A stretch of DNA of 64,000 nucleotides from Neobacillus jeddahensis (GCF_000612625.1 NZ_CCAS010000002.1:116835-180834); one strand, 5' to 3'; shown: positions 31,273 through 40,333, counted from the stretch's first letter. Notes: generated by a model not told the origin, from the letters alone. Made by a program: numbers and translations.

Positions 31273-32628
31273 TTAAATAGACTTCATCACATCGTGCAAC
31301 TCTAAGAATTTCGTATTAAAGTTGCCTTCAACAAATTTTTCATGTTCTAGCAATTTTAAATGAAACGGAATGGTTGTATGAATGCCTTCTACTACAAACT
31401 CACTTAACGCCCGTTTCATTCTCGATATTGCTTCTTCCCTACTGCTGCCATAAGTGATGACCTTCGCAATCATGGAATCATAGTAAGGAGGAATGGTGTA
31501 TCCTGGATATGCTGCTGAATCAATACGGACACCTAATCCACCAGGTGGTAAATACATTTTAATTTTTCCAGCAGAAGGTAAAAAGTTCTTTTCAGGATTT
31601 TCTGCATTGATCCGACATTCAATGGCCCATCCGGTGAAAGTAACATCTTTCTGATTTAAGGTTAGTTTTTCGCCGCTTGCCACTCGAATCTGTTCTTTAA
31701 TAAGATCAATTCCAGTGACCATTTCTGTTACAGGATGTTCCACCTGAATCCTTGTATTCATTTCCATAAAATAAAATTTGCGATTGCGGTAGTCATATAT
31801 AAATTCTACCGTGCCGGCACCAGAATAATCAACTGCTTTTGCAGCTTTTACTGCTGCATTCCCCATTTCGGCACGAATTTCTCCGTCTAGAGCAGGTGAA
31901 GGAGTTTCTTCAAGGAGCTTTTGCAGTCTCCGTTGGATTGAGCAATCCCTTTCGCCTAAATGAATCGTGTTTCCATATGAATCACCAAGTACCTGAATCT
32001 CAACATGACGAAAATCCTCAATATATTTTTCGATATATACACCAGGATTACCAAATGCAGTCAATGCTTCCTGCTGTGTTATGGTTATTCCCTTAATTAA
32101 TTCTTGCTCATTTTTGGCTACGCGAATACCTTTACCGCCTCCGCCTGCTGTAGCTTTTATGATGACTGGATATTCAATCACTTTTACAAGCTCAAGTGCT
32201 TCATCAATATCATTAATAATTCCTGTTGAGCCTGGAACAATTGGAACCCCTGCTTCTCGCATGGTTTCCCTTGCGATATCCTTTGTCCCCATTTTTGTAA
32301 TCGCTTCTGGGCTTGGCCCTACAAATGTAATTTTGCATTCTCGGCACAGCTCCGCGAAATCAGCATTTTCTGCGAGGAACCCATAACCGGGATGGATCGC
32401 ATCACAGGCAGTTAGCTTTGCTACACTAATAATATTTGTTACGTTTAAATAACTGTCTTTTGAGGATGTAGGTCCGATACAATAGGCCTCATCTGCCAGT
32501 TGAACATGAAGTGCCTCACGATCTGCTTCTGAGAAAACGGCAACTGATTCAATTCCCATATCCCTACAGGCGCGAATAATCCTTACTGCAATTTCTCCTC
32601 TGTTTGCAATTAACAGTTTTTTTATCAT
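31273..32628 (-). CDS. accC: Acetyl-CoA carboxylase biotin carboxylase subunit
   Basis: ATP-grasp enzyme that carboxylates biotin on AccB, the first step of fatty-acid synthesis. The 451 aa show the N-terminal domain ([20 protein letters not shown]), the Gly-rich ATP loop ([20 protein letters not shown]), and the catalytic region [20 protein letters not shown]. It starts 15 bp after accB. Confidence 0.96.
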   Translation of the reverse strand: MIKKLLIANRGEIAVRIIRACRDMGIESVAVFSEADREALHVQLADEAYCIGPTSSKDSYLNVTNIISVAKLTACDAIHPGYGFLAENADFAELCRECKITFVGPSPEAITKMGTKDIARETMREAGVPIVPGSTGIINDIDEALELVKVIEYPVIIKATAGGGGKGIRVAKNEQELIKGITITQQEALTAFGNPGVYIEKYIEDFRHVEIQVLGDSYGNTIHLGERDCSIQRRLQKLLEETPSPALDGEIRAEMGNAAVKAAKAVDYSGAGTVEFIYDYRNRKFYFMEMNTRIQVEHPVTEMVTGIDLIKEQIRVASGEKLTLNQKDVTFTGWAIECRINAENPEKNFLPSAGKIKMYLPPGGLGVRIDSAAYPGYTIPPYYDSMIAKVITYGSSREEAISRMKRALSEFVVEGIHTTIPFHLKLLEHEKFVEGNFNTKFLELHDVMKSI

Positions 32629-32642
32629 CCTGTTACCGCTCC

Positions 32643-33155
32643 TTACTCAGGCTTTACTATAAATAAAGGCTGTCCATATTCTACTAATTGTCCATTTTTA
32701 GCGAGAACTTCAATAATTTCTCCGTTAACTTCGGCTTCAATTTCATTAAACAACTTCATTGCTTCAACAATGCAAACGATGGAATCCTTTGAAACCCTTG
32801 ACCCCGCTTTAACATATTCGTCTGCATCTGGGGTTGGAGACGCATAAAAGGTCCCTACCATCGGTGACGTAATTTTGTGCAAGTTCGCTGTGTCTGCTTG
32901 AGTACTTACCTCTGGTTTTGCCGCTTCCTGAACTATTTCCTGGACAGATGCCGATACTGCTTGTTTGGCAGGTGCCTGTTGGATTGCCGGCACTAACTCA
33001 ACTTCAGGTGAAATACGACTAACTTGCGAAACAACCGTAGTGGCGGAATTTTTCTTCATTTTGATCTTTGATCCATCAATTTCATATACAAATTCATCAA
33101 TGCTCGATTGGTCAACCAATTTAATCAATTCGCGGATTTCTTGTACTTTTAACAT
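32643..33155 (-). CDS. accB: Biotin carboxyl carrier protein of acetyl-CoA carboxylase
   Basis: A 170-aa carrier with an N-terminal region ([18 protein letters not shown]), an Ala/Pro/Gln/Val-rich linker and a C-terminal biotinyl domain with the biotinylated lysine in [17 protein letters not shown] (about residue 134). The ATG at 33155 follows AAGGAG. The upstream ATG at 33176 has no ribosome site. It is the first gene of the operon, behind a sigma-A promoter overlapped by a FapR-type operator. Confidence 0.96.
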   Translation of the reverse strand: MLKVQEIRELIKLVDQSSIDEFVYEIDGSKIKMKKNSATTVVSQVSRISPEVELVPAIQQAPAKQAVSASVQEIVQEAAKPEVSTQADTANLHKITSPMVGTFYASPTPDADEYVKAGSRVSKDSIVCIVEAMKLFNEIEAEVNGEIIEVLAKNGQLVEYGQPLFIVKPE

Positions 33156-33182
33156 TGAGTAACACTCCTTGTACAACTTTTA

Positions 33183-33199
33183 TTAGTACTAACTACTAA
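33183..33199. promoter_or_regulatory. FapR-type operator upstream of accB
   Basis: TTAGTA-N5-TACTAA is a perfect inverted repeat with the half-sites and 5-bp spacing of the FapR consensus (TTAGTACCTRNTACTAA). It lies directly downstream of the -10 element and 28 bp before the accB start, where binding would block transcription. Confidence 0.75.
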
Positions 33200-33200
33200 T

Positions 33201-33230
33201 ACTATACGATAATATCTAGTAAAAGTTCAA
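33201..33230 (-). promoter_or_regulatory. Sigma-A promoter of accBC
   Basis: On the minus strand -35 TTGAAC and -10 TATAGT are separated by 18 bp. The FapR-type repeat follows immediately. Confidence 0.65.
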
Positions 33231-33367
33231 TAATCTAAATTAAAGTGCAGAACATTTCACCAAACATATCCTTTATACATCTTAATATTAATTTTATGAA
33301 AAAGGAATTTTTACAGGCTGATTGGAGTTCAAATGATTATTATTCCCCATTCTAATGGGAATAGACC

Positions 33368-33395
33368 AAAAAAAAAGGAAAGTCCTAGACCTTCC
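33368..33395 (-). terminator. Terminator of the spoIIIA operon
   Basis: Stem GGAAGGTC / GACTTTCC with one G-U pair is followed by nine T residues on the minus strand, 55 bp after the spoIIIAH stop. Confidence 0.88.
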
Positions 33396-33449
33396 CATTG
33401 CTAAACTCTAAAATGGTTATTCGTTGCGTTCTGCTTCTATTCCGTCCGA

Positions 33450-34001
33450 TTATTTAGCTGGTTGATATTCAACTGCTACATAATTGGTTTCATCAATTTC
33501 TTTTTTGACCTCAAGCATAATTTTATTTGCATCAGAGGCAGATGGCTTTTTCTTTGCTTTAACCGTCACGATTACCTTTTCTCCATCGGCTCTAACAAGG
33601 ACATCATCATAGCCCATTGTTTTAATAAAGGTTTCAAGTAATTGTTCACTTTGGGCAATTTGATTCAATTTATCCATTTGATCTTTTACTTTACTTTTTT
33701 CGTCTGGTGATAGATCCGTTGATGCCAATTGTGTTGTCAAGTCTTCTTGTTGTTCACTGCGCAGGTCTTCTAGCTTCATCCGGAGTTCTTCAAATGCAAC
33801 ATCTCCAGCCAAGCTAGAGACGACTGTTTTACCATCTTTGGCCTCTGTCTTCGTTTTACCAAGATTTTGGTCCTTTGCATTTTGTTGAACTGCTGCTAGG
33901 TCACTATTCTTTAGCTCAGGAGAAGTAATGTAATAAACCGATAACACGACGACTAGACTTAACATTGTTAATAACCAAACCGTTTGTTTTTTCAAAAGCA
34001 T
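33450..34001 (-). CDS. spoIIIAH: Stage III sporulation protein AH
   Basis: Mother-cell half of the SpoIIQ-SpoIIIAH channel (feeding tube), 183 aa. One N-terminal membrane helix (VWLLTMLSLVVVLSVYYI) is followed by a charged helical region and a C-terminal YscJ/FliF-like ring-building domain (about 90-180: LLETFIKTMGYDDVLVRADG, EKVIVTVKAK). Last gene of the spoIIIA operon. Confidence 0.94.
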   Translation of the reverse strand: MLLKKQTVWLLTMLSLVVVLSVYYITSPELKNSDLAAVQQNAKDQNLGKTKTEAKDGKTVVSSLAGDVAFEELRMKLEDLRSEQQEDLTTQLASTDLSPDEKSKVKDQMDKLNQIAQSEQLLETFIKTMGYDDVLVRADGEKVIVTVKAKKKPSASDANKIMLEVKKEIDETNYVAVEYQPAK

Positions 34002-34016
34002 TTGAAAATCCCCCTT

Positions 34017-34664
34017 TTATTTTTTAGGCATGACAGCAACTCGGTGGCTCGGTACTCCCAAAGCCCTTGTAACTGCTTCCTTAATCCATTTTTTCACTTC
34101 AATATTATCTGCACCCTTGGCGACTACTAGGACACCGCGGATGTCTGGCTTTTTCGTTTCTACCACGATGGGAACCTCTTTTTCACCTTCACGGATAATC
34201 ACGAGTTGTTCATCAGTCGAGGAATCGACAACTTTACGCTGTCCTCCTTCACGGTCTGTTTCATCGGTTGTTTGCGATTTTGTCACTCGATTTTTTTCGA
34301 GAACTTTCTTATCCGTTGAATCAATCGTCACCACAACTGTAACATCATCTACCCCCAACATTTCCTGTAAGGCTTTCTTCATTTGGTCCTCGTACTTTTC
34401 CTCATATTCTGCAATTGCCTTATTTTCTGTACTCTTTTTCACTCCAAAAGTCGGAACATCTTCTTCCGCCTTTTCATTCGTTGAGGCGGGTAGTGCCGAA
34501 GAACTTGTTTCATTTTTAAACACGATATTTCCAACTAGCATGAAGGCTGCACCGATGCAAAGAACAAGAATCATATACTGGTATTTACCAGGTTTTTTCT
34601 CACCCTTTTCATCGAGTCTGAGTATTTTTTTGAGCCATGATAATGGTCCCTTATTGTTATCCAT
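34017..34664 (-). CDS. spoIIIAG: Stage III sporulation protein AG
   Basis: Ring-forming component of the SpoIIIA secretion-like complex, 215 aa. A cytosolic N-terminus (GPLSWLKKILRLDEKG) precedes a membrane helix at about 28-45 (YMILVLCIGAAFMLVGNIVF) and a ring-building motif domain (ALQEMLGVDDVTVVVTIDST... RGVLVVAKGADNIEVKKWI). The ATG at 34664 overlaps the spoIIIAF stop in ATGGATAA. The TTG at 34688 upstream is less likely. Confidence 0.93.
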   Translation of the reverse strand: MDNNKGPLSWLKKILRLDEKGEKKPGKYQYMILVLCIGAAFMLVGNIVFKNETSSSALPASTNEKAEEDVPTFGVKKSTENKAIAEYEEKYEDQMKKALQEMLGVDDVTVVVTIDSTDKKVLEKNRVTKSQTTDETDREGGQRKVVDSSTDEQLVIIREGEKEVPIVVETKKPDIRGVLVVAKGADNIEVKKWIKEAVTRALGVPSHRVAVMPKK

Positions 34665-35286
34665 TTTTCTTTTTATTCCCCCCTTCAATCGAAACTTCCA
34701 CTGTTTCTTCGGTTACATTCCATTTCTGTGAGAGAAATGAGGCAATTTTTTCTGTTTCTTCGGTAGATCCTTCAGAAGGAAGAGGTTGTTCAGTGTTAAT
34801 TTCGATTTGTTTTACCGCTTCGACTGTCTTCAAGCCATCTTCTGGTTGTTTTAGAAGAACCATTACCTTTTGGAGGTTTTCAGGAAATGCTTGGTCACTT
34901 TTTTCATTTATGGCCAGGTCAATTTTTTCTATCTCCATTCCGTATTGCTCCATCAACTCCTCCTTAACACCCTTTTTTAGCTGGACAGCCAATTCTTCTA
35001 AAATATATGCATGTTGGGAGGCTTGTATTTCTTTTTTCTTTAAATCTATTAAATTTTCCATATTTTTTTCTCCTGGGGCTTGATAAGAAGGGATGGAACC
35101 AAGTGCTGATTCAAAATCCTTTGAGATTAATTTAAAGATAGGAGTAAGAATAATCGCGATTAAGAGCAGCCCTGTAACCATCTTGGAGTATTTTTGCATA
35201 CTTGAGTTGGGTAGGAGCATATCAATGACTGTCGCCAGTAGGATAAAAAGGATTATATTAGTTACCCACTCTTTCAAAAAGTCCAT
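34657..35286 (-). CDS. spoIIIAF: Stage III sporulation protein AF
   Basis: A 209-aa protein with two N-terminal membrane helices (IILFILLATVIDMLLP and MVTGLLLIAIILTPIFKLI) and a mother-cell or intermembrane C-terminal domain resembling ring-building folds (EKIDLAINEKSDQAFPENLQ, ETVEVSIEGG). Part of the SpoIIIAA-AH complex needed for forespore maturation after engulfment. Confidence 0.93.
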   Translation of the reverse strand: MDFLKEWVTNIILFILLATVIDMLLPNSSMQKYSKMVTGLLLIAIILTPIFKLISKDFESALGSIPSYQAPGEKNMENLIDLKKKEIQASQHAYILEELAVQLKKGVKEELMEQYGMEIEKIDLAINEKSDQAFPENLQKVMVLLKQPEDGLKTVEAVKQIEINTEQPLPSEGSTEETEKIASFLSQKWNVTEETVEVSIEGGNKKKNG

Positions 35287-35298
35287 TTAGTTTCCCTC

Positions 35299-36498
35299 CT
35301 ATCTCATCATCATCGTTAAATTCCCCGCTGCCACAATGACAGTTATACTTAAAAAGAACATGAGCGATACAATTCCTAATGCAGCAAACACGTAGATCAC
35401 GCTTTTGCTGATAATATCAAGACATTTAATCACGGGCCCCCCCCCTAATGGCTGAAGGATAGCTGCCGCAAATTTATAGATAAAGGAAATCATTAATATT
35501 TTTATCGCTGGGAATGCCACAATAATTAACAATATCGCAACCCCTGCAATCCCAACGGTATTTTTTAAGAGTACAGATGCGCTAACAACAGTATCTGTAG
35601 CATCGGTAAACATTCTCCCAATAACAGGTATGAAATTGCCTGTCACGAATTTAGCTGTTCTGATTGCCACACCGTCTGTAACAGCCGCTGATGCCCCTTG
35701 GACTGAAATAACCCCAAGAAATACGGTTAAGAAAAGTCCCATCAAGCCAATCGACCAGTTGCGTAAAAGTGCTGCTAATTGTGTCACCTTGTATTGGTCT
35801 GACATCGTACTGACGATACTAAGTAAAGTAGCTAAAAAGAGAAGTGGAAGGATAATATATTGCATAAATAATCCGCTCATATTCATTAAGAATAGAATAA
35901 CAGGGTGAAAGAAGGCAGCGGATACGAGACCCCCAGAGGCCGCGATAAGCGCCAGGAGCAGTGGAACTAGTGAAAGAACAAAAGAGATCATCGTCCCGAT
36001 CGCTTCGTTTGTATAACTGATAGCTATATGAAAACTATTTAGGGCCAGGATAACCAGTACCATATATACTATTGAATAAGCGATCTTGCTTATGGTACTT
36101 TTCTCGAAAGCGTTTTGCATGGATTGAAGAAACATACTAAAAATGGTTAACATAATTAATGACCCTAATAATTTCCCATTTGCGACAAATTCATGAAAGG
36201 CAAATTTTAAAACACCTTGTCCCCATTGTTTAAAGGAAAATTTTTTATCACCCTTTACAAATTCATATAGACTGCCTTTTTGACTTTCTGGAAGGAAACC
36301 GCCGTATTTAATCGTAATATCCTCCCAAAATTGTTTTAGTTCGGTAAGATCCAAGGTTTCTAGCTGAGCATCTACAAGTTCTTGTGGTGAAAGAGGATTT
36401 GCTGTGTCTTTAATCTCTTCAGAGGCTTGGACATTAGGACTAAATAAAAAAAAGAAGAAGAGAATCATAATAGGAAAAATCTGCAACCGCTGCTTCAT
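35299..36498 (-). CDS. spoIIIAE: Stage III sporulation protein AE
   Basis: Polytopic membrane protein of 399 aa with an N-terminal signal peptide (IFPIMILFFFFLFSPNVQA) and about seven further membrane helices. It is the probable export-gate-like core of the SpoIIIA complex. A homopolymeric run of nine G residues on the coding strand (35437-35445) encodes Gly-Gly-Gly in QPLGGGPVIK. The frame is intact. Confidence 0.95.
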   Translation of the reverse strand: MKQRLQIFPIMILFFFFLFSPNVQASEEIKDTANPLSPQELVDAQLETLDLTELKQFWEDITIKYGGFLPESQKGSLYEFVKGDKKFSFKQWGQGVLKFAFHEFVANGKLLGSLIMLTIFSMFLQSMQNAFEKSTISKIAYSIVYMVLVILALNSFHIAISYTNEAIGTMISFVLSLVPLLLALIAASGGLVSAAFFHPVILFLMNMSGLFMQYIILPLLFLATLLSIVSTMSDQYKVTQLAALLRNWSIGLMGLFLTVFLGVISVQGASAAVTDGVAIRTAKFVTGNFIPVIGRMFTDATDTVVSASVLLKNTVGIAGVAILLIIVAFPAIKILMISFIYKFAAAILQPLGGGPVIKCLDIISKSVIYVFAALGIVSLMFFLSITVIVAAGNLTMMMR

Positions 36499-36523
36499 TT
36501 CTACACCTCTTTTAAGGACTTCA

Positions 36524-36913
36524 TTAGCTCGGGATTAGTTTTATTATGGTTTCAATCAATACAGTAAGAATCGGGATTGCCATGGCGAGAATGATGATTT
36601 TTCCTGCTAATTCAATTTTGGAGGCAATCGCCCCCTGACCGGCATCCTTGGTTATTTGCGTAGCGAATTCGGCAATATATGCAATGCCAATAATTTTAAG
36701 AATGGTTTCTACATAGACCATATTTACTTTTGCATTGACAGCTAATTTTTCAAGCATATGGATAATTTCAAAAATTTTATCCACTAAAAAGAGAAAGATG
36801 ACACAGCCAACAAAAACAACTAAGAGAAAGGCGAAATTAGGTTTTTGCTCTTTAATGATCAAGGCTAAAAATGTTGCAGTAAGAGCTAGGCCGACTATTT
36901 TGATGATTTCAAT
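36524..36913 (-). CDS. spoIIIAD: Stage III sporulation protein AD, apparent ATT start
   Basis: A small membrane protein of the SpoIIIA complex. The longest frame from a usual start codon begins at a TTG at 36862 and gives 112 aa, but that loses the conserved N-terminal helix. The same frame continues upstream without stops as (I)EIIKIVGLALTATFLA to an ATT at 36911-36913, with GAAAGGGGGG 7 nt before it. No ATG, GTG or TTG occurs between. The full product would be 129 aa, close to family length, with four helices. An ATT initiation codon is the simplest reading. A sequencing error is the alternative. Confidence 0.85.
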   Translation of the reverse strand: MEIIKIVGLALTATFLALIIKEQKPNFAFLLVVFVGCVIFLFLVDKIFEIIHMLEKLAVNAKVNMVYVETILKIIGIAYIAEFATQITKDAGQGAIASKIELAGKIIILAMAIPILTVLIETIIKLIPS

Positions 36914-36929
36914 GGCAGAGCCCCCCTTT

Positions 36930-37133
36930 CTATTGAAACAAGAACACTGATTTTATTTTCTGGAAAAGATCACCCACGATGGAAGCTACTTGGAATAAAA
37001 TATAGATAAAACCGAATAGCGTCACCCATTGGGCATATTCTTTTTTACCGACCTGATCTAAAACTGTGTGCAAAAAAGCAACCACAATTCCCACACCGGC
37101 AATTTTAAAAATAATATCCACTTCTAACCCCAT
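36930..37133 (-). CDS. spoIIIAC: Stage III sporulation protein AC
   Basis: A 67-aa protein with two membrane helices (DIIFKIAGVGIVVAFLHTVL and WVTLFGFIYILFQVASIVG). It is conserved in all endospore formers between AB and AD. The ATG follows AGGGGGA, 11 bp after spoIIIAB. Confidence 0.94.
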   Translation of the reverse strand: MGLEVDIIFKIAGVGIVVAFLHTVLDQVGKKEYAQWVTLFGFIYILFQVASIVGDLFQKIKSVFLFQ

Positions 37134-37144
37134 TGCTCTTCCCC

Positions 37145-37660
37145 CTAAAATAATAAAATAATCAGTAATAATCCTGATAAGAATCCTAGACTTTTGACCA
37201 TTTTTTCATATTTTGCCTGTCGGTCGATGGCGTCTGCTTCTTCTCTCTCCAGATGTGCAAGAGTTAGCATGATGTGTTTTTGCTGGGAAATGCGATCATG
37301 GCGACCAAGGGTTTCCCCAAATTGCTTCATAATTTCAAATTCTCCTTGTTTTAATGCAGTAGATTTCCAAACATCTTTTAGACTCGTTTCCCAAGCATCC
37401 TTAACGGTTGTTTCAGTATCGGTAAGCTTTTTTGCAAAGGCTTCAAAAAAGGTAGAGAGCGGCTTAGATAGCTGTGCAGCTAACCGTCTTGCTGCTTCAT
37501 GCAAGGGGGTGTGGCTATACATAATTTCAGCCTCAAGCGATTGCAATGCTGACCTTAACGCTCTAAGTTGTTTCGGTCGTTCACTAAAACTTCTTGCTGC
37601 CTCAAATCCCGTCCAAGTAGTTGCAACGATAATGATAATAGCACCAATTAACTTAAACAT
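37145..37660 (-). CDS. spoIIIAB: Stage III sporulation protein AB
   Basis: A 171-aa protein with terminal membrane segments (LIGAIIIIVATTWTGFEAA and SLGFLSGLLLIILLF) and a helical middle domain related to type II secretion GspF-like folds (LRALRSALQSLEAEIMYSHT). Its ATG directly abuts the spoIIIAA stop (TAAATG), so the two are coupled. Confidence 0.94.
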   Translation of the reverse strand: MFKLIGAIIIIVATTWTGFEAARSFSERPKQLRALRSALQSLEAEIMYSHTPLHEAARRLAAQLSKPLSTFFEAFAKKLTDTETTVKDAWETSLKDVWKSTALKQGEFEIMKQFGETLGRHDRISQQKHIMLTLAHLEREEADAIDRQAKYEKMVKSLGFLSGLLLIILLF

Positions 37661-38584
37661 TTATGTCACTCTCACTTTTTGGGTCATTTCGTGTCCGTTT
37701 GCATCAAGTATCTGAGTAATCGTTCCTGGCCCTGATGCCCGATTAAGAATCACAAAACGGTCAAAAATATTTTGGTCCATAATATCCTTTAAGGTTGGGC
37801 GCTTTTTAATTTCCTCTAGATTTGAACCGTGTGTTGTCATGATAAGTTTTATTCCAGCATTTACAGCCTCTTGAATGGCTTCGGCATCCTCTTTGCGACC
37901 GATTTCATCGACAATCAAAACATCCGGACTCATTGAACGGATCATCATCATCATTCCCTCTGCCTTTGGACAGGCATCTAACACATCCACACGATAGCCG
38001 AAGGTCAATTGCGGAACACCGTTCACACAACCCGCAATTTCACTCCGTTCATCAACAATCCCTACTTTACTTGCTTGCAGATTTTTAGGACTGAACCCTG
38101 AAGAGATTATTCTTGCAATATCTCGTAACAAGGTGGTTTTTCCTGTTTGCGGTGGTCCAATGAGCATGGTATGCAACCAATTCCCTTGAAAGATAAAAGG
38201 AATGATTGGTTCGGCAATCCCAACCTTCTCACGAGCAATTCTTATGTTAAAGGAGGAGATATCTCTTATCGCCTTGACCTTTCCTTCCTCAAGAATGACT
38301 TTGCCTGCAAGTCCAATGCGATGTCCTCCAGAAACCGTTATATATCCCCGCTTAAGTTCTTCCTCGAGGGTATAAATGGAGAATTGACTTATCTTATTCA
38401 TGAGGTGGAAAGCATCTTCAGGCTGAATGATATACGATATAAATCTGGGAAACCCCTTAAGTGTCAATTCAATAGGCCGATTTATCCGTATCCGTATTTC
38501 CTCTAAATCTTCTTTTTGGTTAGGAGGGATTTTATTGATTTGGTCGGCAATATTTTTGGGTAAAAAGTTTAGAATCGTTTCCAC
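37661..38584 (-). CDS. spoIIIAA: Stage III sporulation protein AA (secretion ATPase)
   Basis: Hexameric ATPase related to type II/IV secretion ATPases, 307 aa, energising the SpoIIIA complex from the mother cell. Walker A GPPQTGKTTLLRDIARI is near residue 145, Walker B DVLIVDEIGRKEDAEA near 215, and FGYRVDVLDACPKAEGM lies between. The start is GTG at 38584 with AAGGAGG 8 nt upstream. First gene of the operon, with a sigma-E promoter about 100 bp upstream. Confidence 0.95.
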   Translation of the reverse strand: METILNFLPKNIADQINKIPPNQKEDLEEIRIRINRPIELTLKGFPRFISYIIQPEDAFHLMNKISQFSIYTLEEELKRGYITVSGGHRIGLAGKVILEEGKVKAIRDISSFNIRIAREKVGIAEPIIPFIFQGNWLHTMLIGPPQTGKTTLLRDIARIISSGFSPKNLQASKVGIVDERSEIAGCVNGVPQLTFGYRVDVLDACPKAEGMMMMIRSMSPDVLIVDEIGRKEDAEAIQEAVNAGIKLIMTTHGSNLEEIKKRPTLKDIMDQNIFDRFVILNRASGPGTITQILDANGHEMTQKVRVT

Positions 38585-38681
38585 ATATGGTTCCTCCTTG
38601 ATAGATATGCATTAACTTCTGGTAAACGATCTCCAGAAAGAACGGTAGTAACTTCCAGTGATAAGATCTTGTACTAATTAA

Positions 38682-38709
38682 AATGTATGCCTGCTTGGAC
38701 ACAATATGA
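38682..38709 (-). promoter_or_regulatory. Sigma-E promoter of the spoIIIA operon
   Basis: On the minus strand TCATATT and CATACATT are separated by 13 bp, close to the sigma-E consensus (KMATATT-N14-CATACANT). It lies about 100 bp upstream of spoIIIAA, whose homologues are sigma-E controlled. Confidence 0.75.
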
Positions 38710-38862
38710 CTTTCAAATCTGTTAATACATTTCTATTTTTTTGCTGAGAATGATAGAACACATTATGAAAGATATAAAAGAATAGATTCGTAAATAGGAA
38801 CATTTAATGAGAATGATCAATATTTTAAGATGAGTGATGAAATAAAAAGGAGGAAAAATTCA

Positions 38863-39546
38863 TTGTATAATTACCTGCCGCCCAATCGTGATGGCGTACA
38901 TCATAAGGGGCATTTAATTAAAGTAACAGGTGAGGGAGAACTCGCTGTTCCACCCGATACAGCTTCGGTAAACCTAGGAGTCATAACTGAGACTAGACAA
39001 TTGATTGCTGCCCAGCAACAGAACTCAGTTGAGACCACTAAAGTAATCAATGCTCTCCATGCACTCGGAATTCCACAGAATCAGATCCAAACATTTGATT
39101 ACCGTATTGAATCAGATTACGATTATGATCAAGGGAAACAAATCTTTCGCGGATATAAAATCACTCATCTTCTACAAGTGAAAATAGAAGACTTATCGAT
39201 GGTAGGGACAGTAGTGGATACAGGCGTCCAAAACGGGGTGAACTATGTCTCAAACATTCAATTTACAGCGAAGAACAGAGATTCATACTATCAGCAAGCA
39301 TTAGTTCTTGCCCTAACCAACGCAAAGGAAAAAGCTAAAACCATTGCGTCCACGATTAATGTTACACTCATTCCGACACCAAGTTTAGTTATCGAATCAG
39401 GTAGCATGGTAGAGCCTTTATTTCATCAAGCCGTCCCTCTTGTGAAAGGAGTCAGCACGACGCAATTTGAACCAGGACAAATCAAGGTAAAAGCTAGTAT
39501 ATCAACTGAATTTCATTATCAAGTTTCTTATCAAAAACCTTTATAA
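38863..39546 (+). CDS. SIMPL-domain (DUF541) protein
   Basis: A 227-aa protein with one SIMPL/DUF541 domain: IKVTGEGELAVPPDTASVNL at the start, then AQQQNSVETTKVINALHALG and a C-terminal strand region. No signal peptide is visible, unlike many secreted family members. The TTG at 38863 with AAAAGGAGG 9 nt upstream is preferred. An ATG at 38830 precedes the ribosome site. It lies divergent from spoIIIAA at the edge of the ccm island. The function of the family is poorly known. Confidence 0.8.
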   Translation: MYNYLPPNRDGVHHKGHLIKVTGEGELAVPPDTASVNLGVITETRQLIAAQQQNSVETTKVINALHALGIPQNQIQTFDYRIESDYDYDQGKQIFRGYKITHLLQVKIEDLSMVGTVVDTGVQNGVNYVSNIQFTAKNRDSYYQQALVLALTNAKEKAKTIASTINVTLIPTPSLVIESGSMVEPLFHQAVPLVKGVSTTQFEPGQIKVKASISTEFHYQVSYQKPL

Positions 39547-39555
39547 TCTATTGAA

Positions 39556-39590
39556 AAAGGATTGAACCTCATTACAAGGCTCAATCCTTT
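39556..39590. terminator. Bidirectional terminator between the SIMPL gene and the ccm operon
   Basis: A long stem AAAGGATTGAACCT / AGGCTCAATCCTTT with one wobble pair lies between convergent genes. TCTAGTTT follows on the plus strand and TTTC on the minus strand. Confidence 0.82.
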
Positions 39591-39603
39591 CTAGTTTAAC
39601 TAA

Positions 39604-40116
39604 CTATTTGTCATACTTTTTTGCCCAGTTATATAACTGCATTTCCGTAACAGGTCCATTAAAGTGCTCTCTGATTACTCCTTGTTTATCAATCACAAAG
39701 GTTTCAGGCTGGCCAGTAACATTATACAATTTTGAAACCTTGGCATTATAATCGAATAAATAGTTCATTCCAGATTTATTTTTCTCGGTTACCTTATTAA
39801 TTTTATCCTTAGTTTCACCACGATTAATCATGAGAAGGTTATATTGATCACCATATTCTTTTTGAAAGGCCTCCAATTCTGGGAGCTCTTCTTTACATGG
39901 TGCACACCAGCTTGCAAAATAATTCAATATTACAACCTTGCCCTTATAATCGGTCAGCTTAGTATTCGATCCATCTAAATTCGGTAATTCGAAATTATAT
40001 GCCTTATCTCCAACATCCGTATGTTTGCCTTTAGACACTAAACTATAGCCAAAAAAGCCAAACATTCCTACAATAAGAATCAATACGAGTAATTTGATGA
40101 CTCGCTGGTTCATCAT
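39604..40116 (-). CDS. CcmG/ResA-like thiol-disulfide oxidoreductase
   Basis: Membrane-anchored thioredoxin-fold protein, 170-171 aa (ATG at 40116 or 40113). An N-terminal helix (VIKLLVLILIVGMFGFFGYS) is followed by an AhpC/TSA-thioredoxin domain with the active site FASWCAPCKEELPEL and the cis-Pro region NVTGQPETFVID. It should reduce apocytochrome CxxCH cysteines outside the membrane. Last gene of the ccm cluster, so it takes the CcmG role, although the family also includes the System II protein ResA. Confidence 0.85.
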   Translation of the reverse strand: MMNQRVIKLLVLILIVGMFGFFGYSLVSKGKHTDVGDKAYNFELPNLDGSNTKLTDYKGKVVILNYFASWCAPCKEELPELEAFQKEYGDQYNLLMINRGETKDKINKVTEKNKSGMNYLFDYNAKVSKLYNVTGQPETFVIDKQGVIREHFNGPVTEMQLYNWAKKYDK

Positions 40117-40189
40117 GTTTCCCCCTGACACCAGTAAGGTTTTGTACAAAAGGCCTGCAAATGCTTTACAGGCCCTCAACTAATACTAG

Positions 40190-40321
40190 CTATTTATCTA
40201 GTTGCTTTAAAAATTCAATTTCCTTTTTTAGCTTTGTATGTCTTTTTCCAATAATTAACACATAACCGAAGATAACAACCCAAGCTACTGAATATGCACC
40301 ATACATATATTCAAAACCCAT
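40190..40321 (-). CDS. ccmD: CcmD-like small membrane protein
   Basis: A 43-aa frame with ATG at 40321 after ATAGGAGGAG. It starts MGFEYMYGAYSVAWVVIFGY, continues VLIIGKRHTK, and ends in a charged helix. One membrane helix plus a basic tail, and the place between ccmC and the ccmG-like gene, identify it as CcmD, which stabilises the CcmABC-CcmE haem-loading complex. Confidence 0.85.
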   Translation of the reverse strand: MGFEYMYGAYSVAWVVIFGYVLIIGKRHTKLKKEIEFLKQLDK

Positions 40322-40333
40322 GATAAACTCCTC

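Noticed and set aside
34030..34731. A 233-codon plus-strand ORF opposite spoIIIAG and the end of spoIIIAF
   Set aside because: It is antisense to two certain sporulation genes, has a low-complexity Ser/Thr/Phe-rich composition and no ribosome site. It is a shadow of the real frames.
36524..36862. spoIIIAD as a truncated 112-aa gene from TTG 36862
   Set aside because: This start would cut the conserved first helix and has no ribosome site, whereas the upstream ATT has a strong one at the right spacing.
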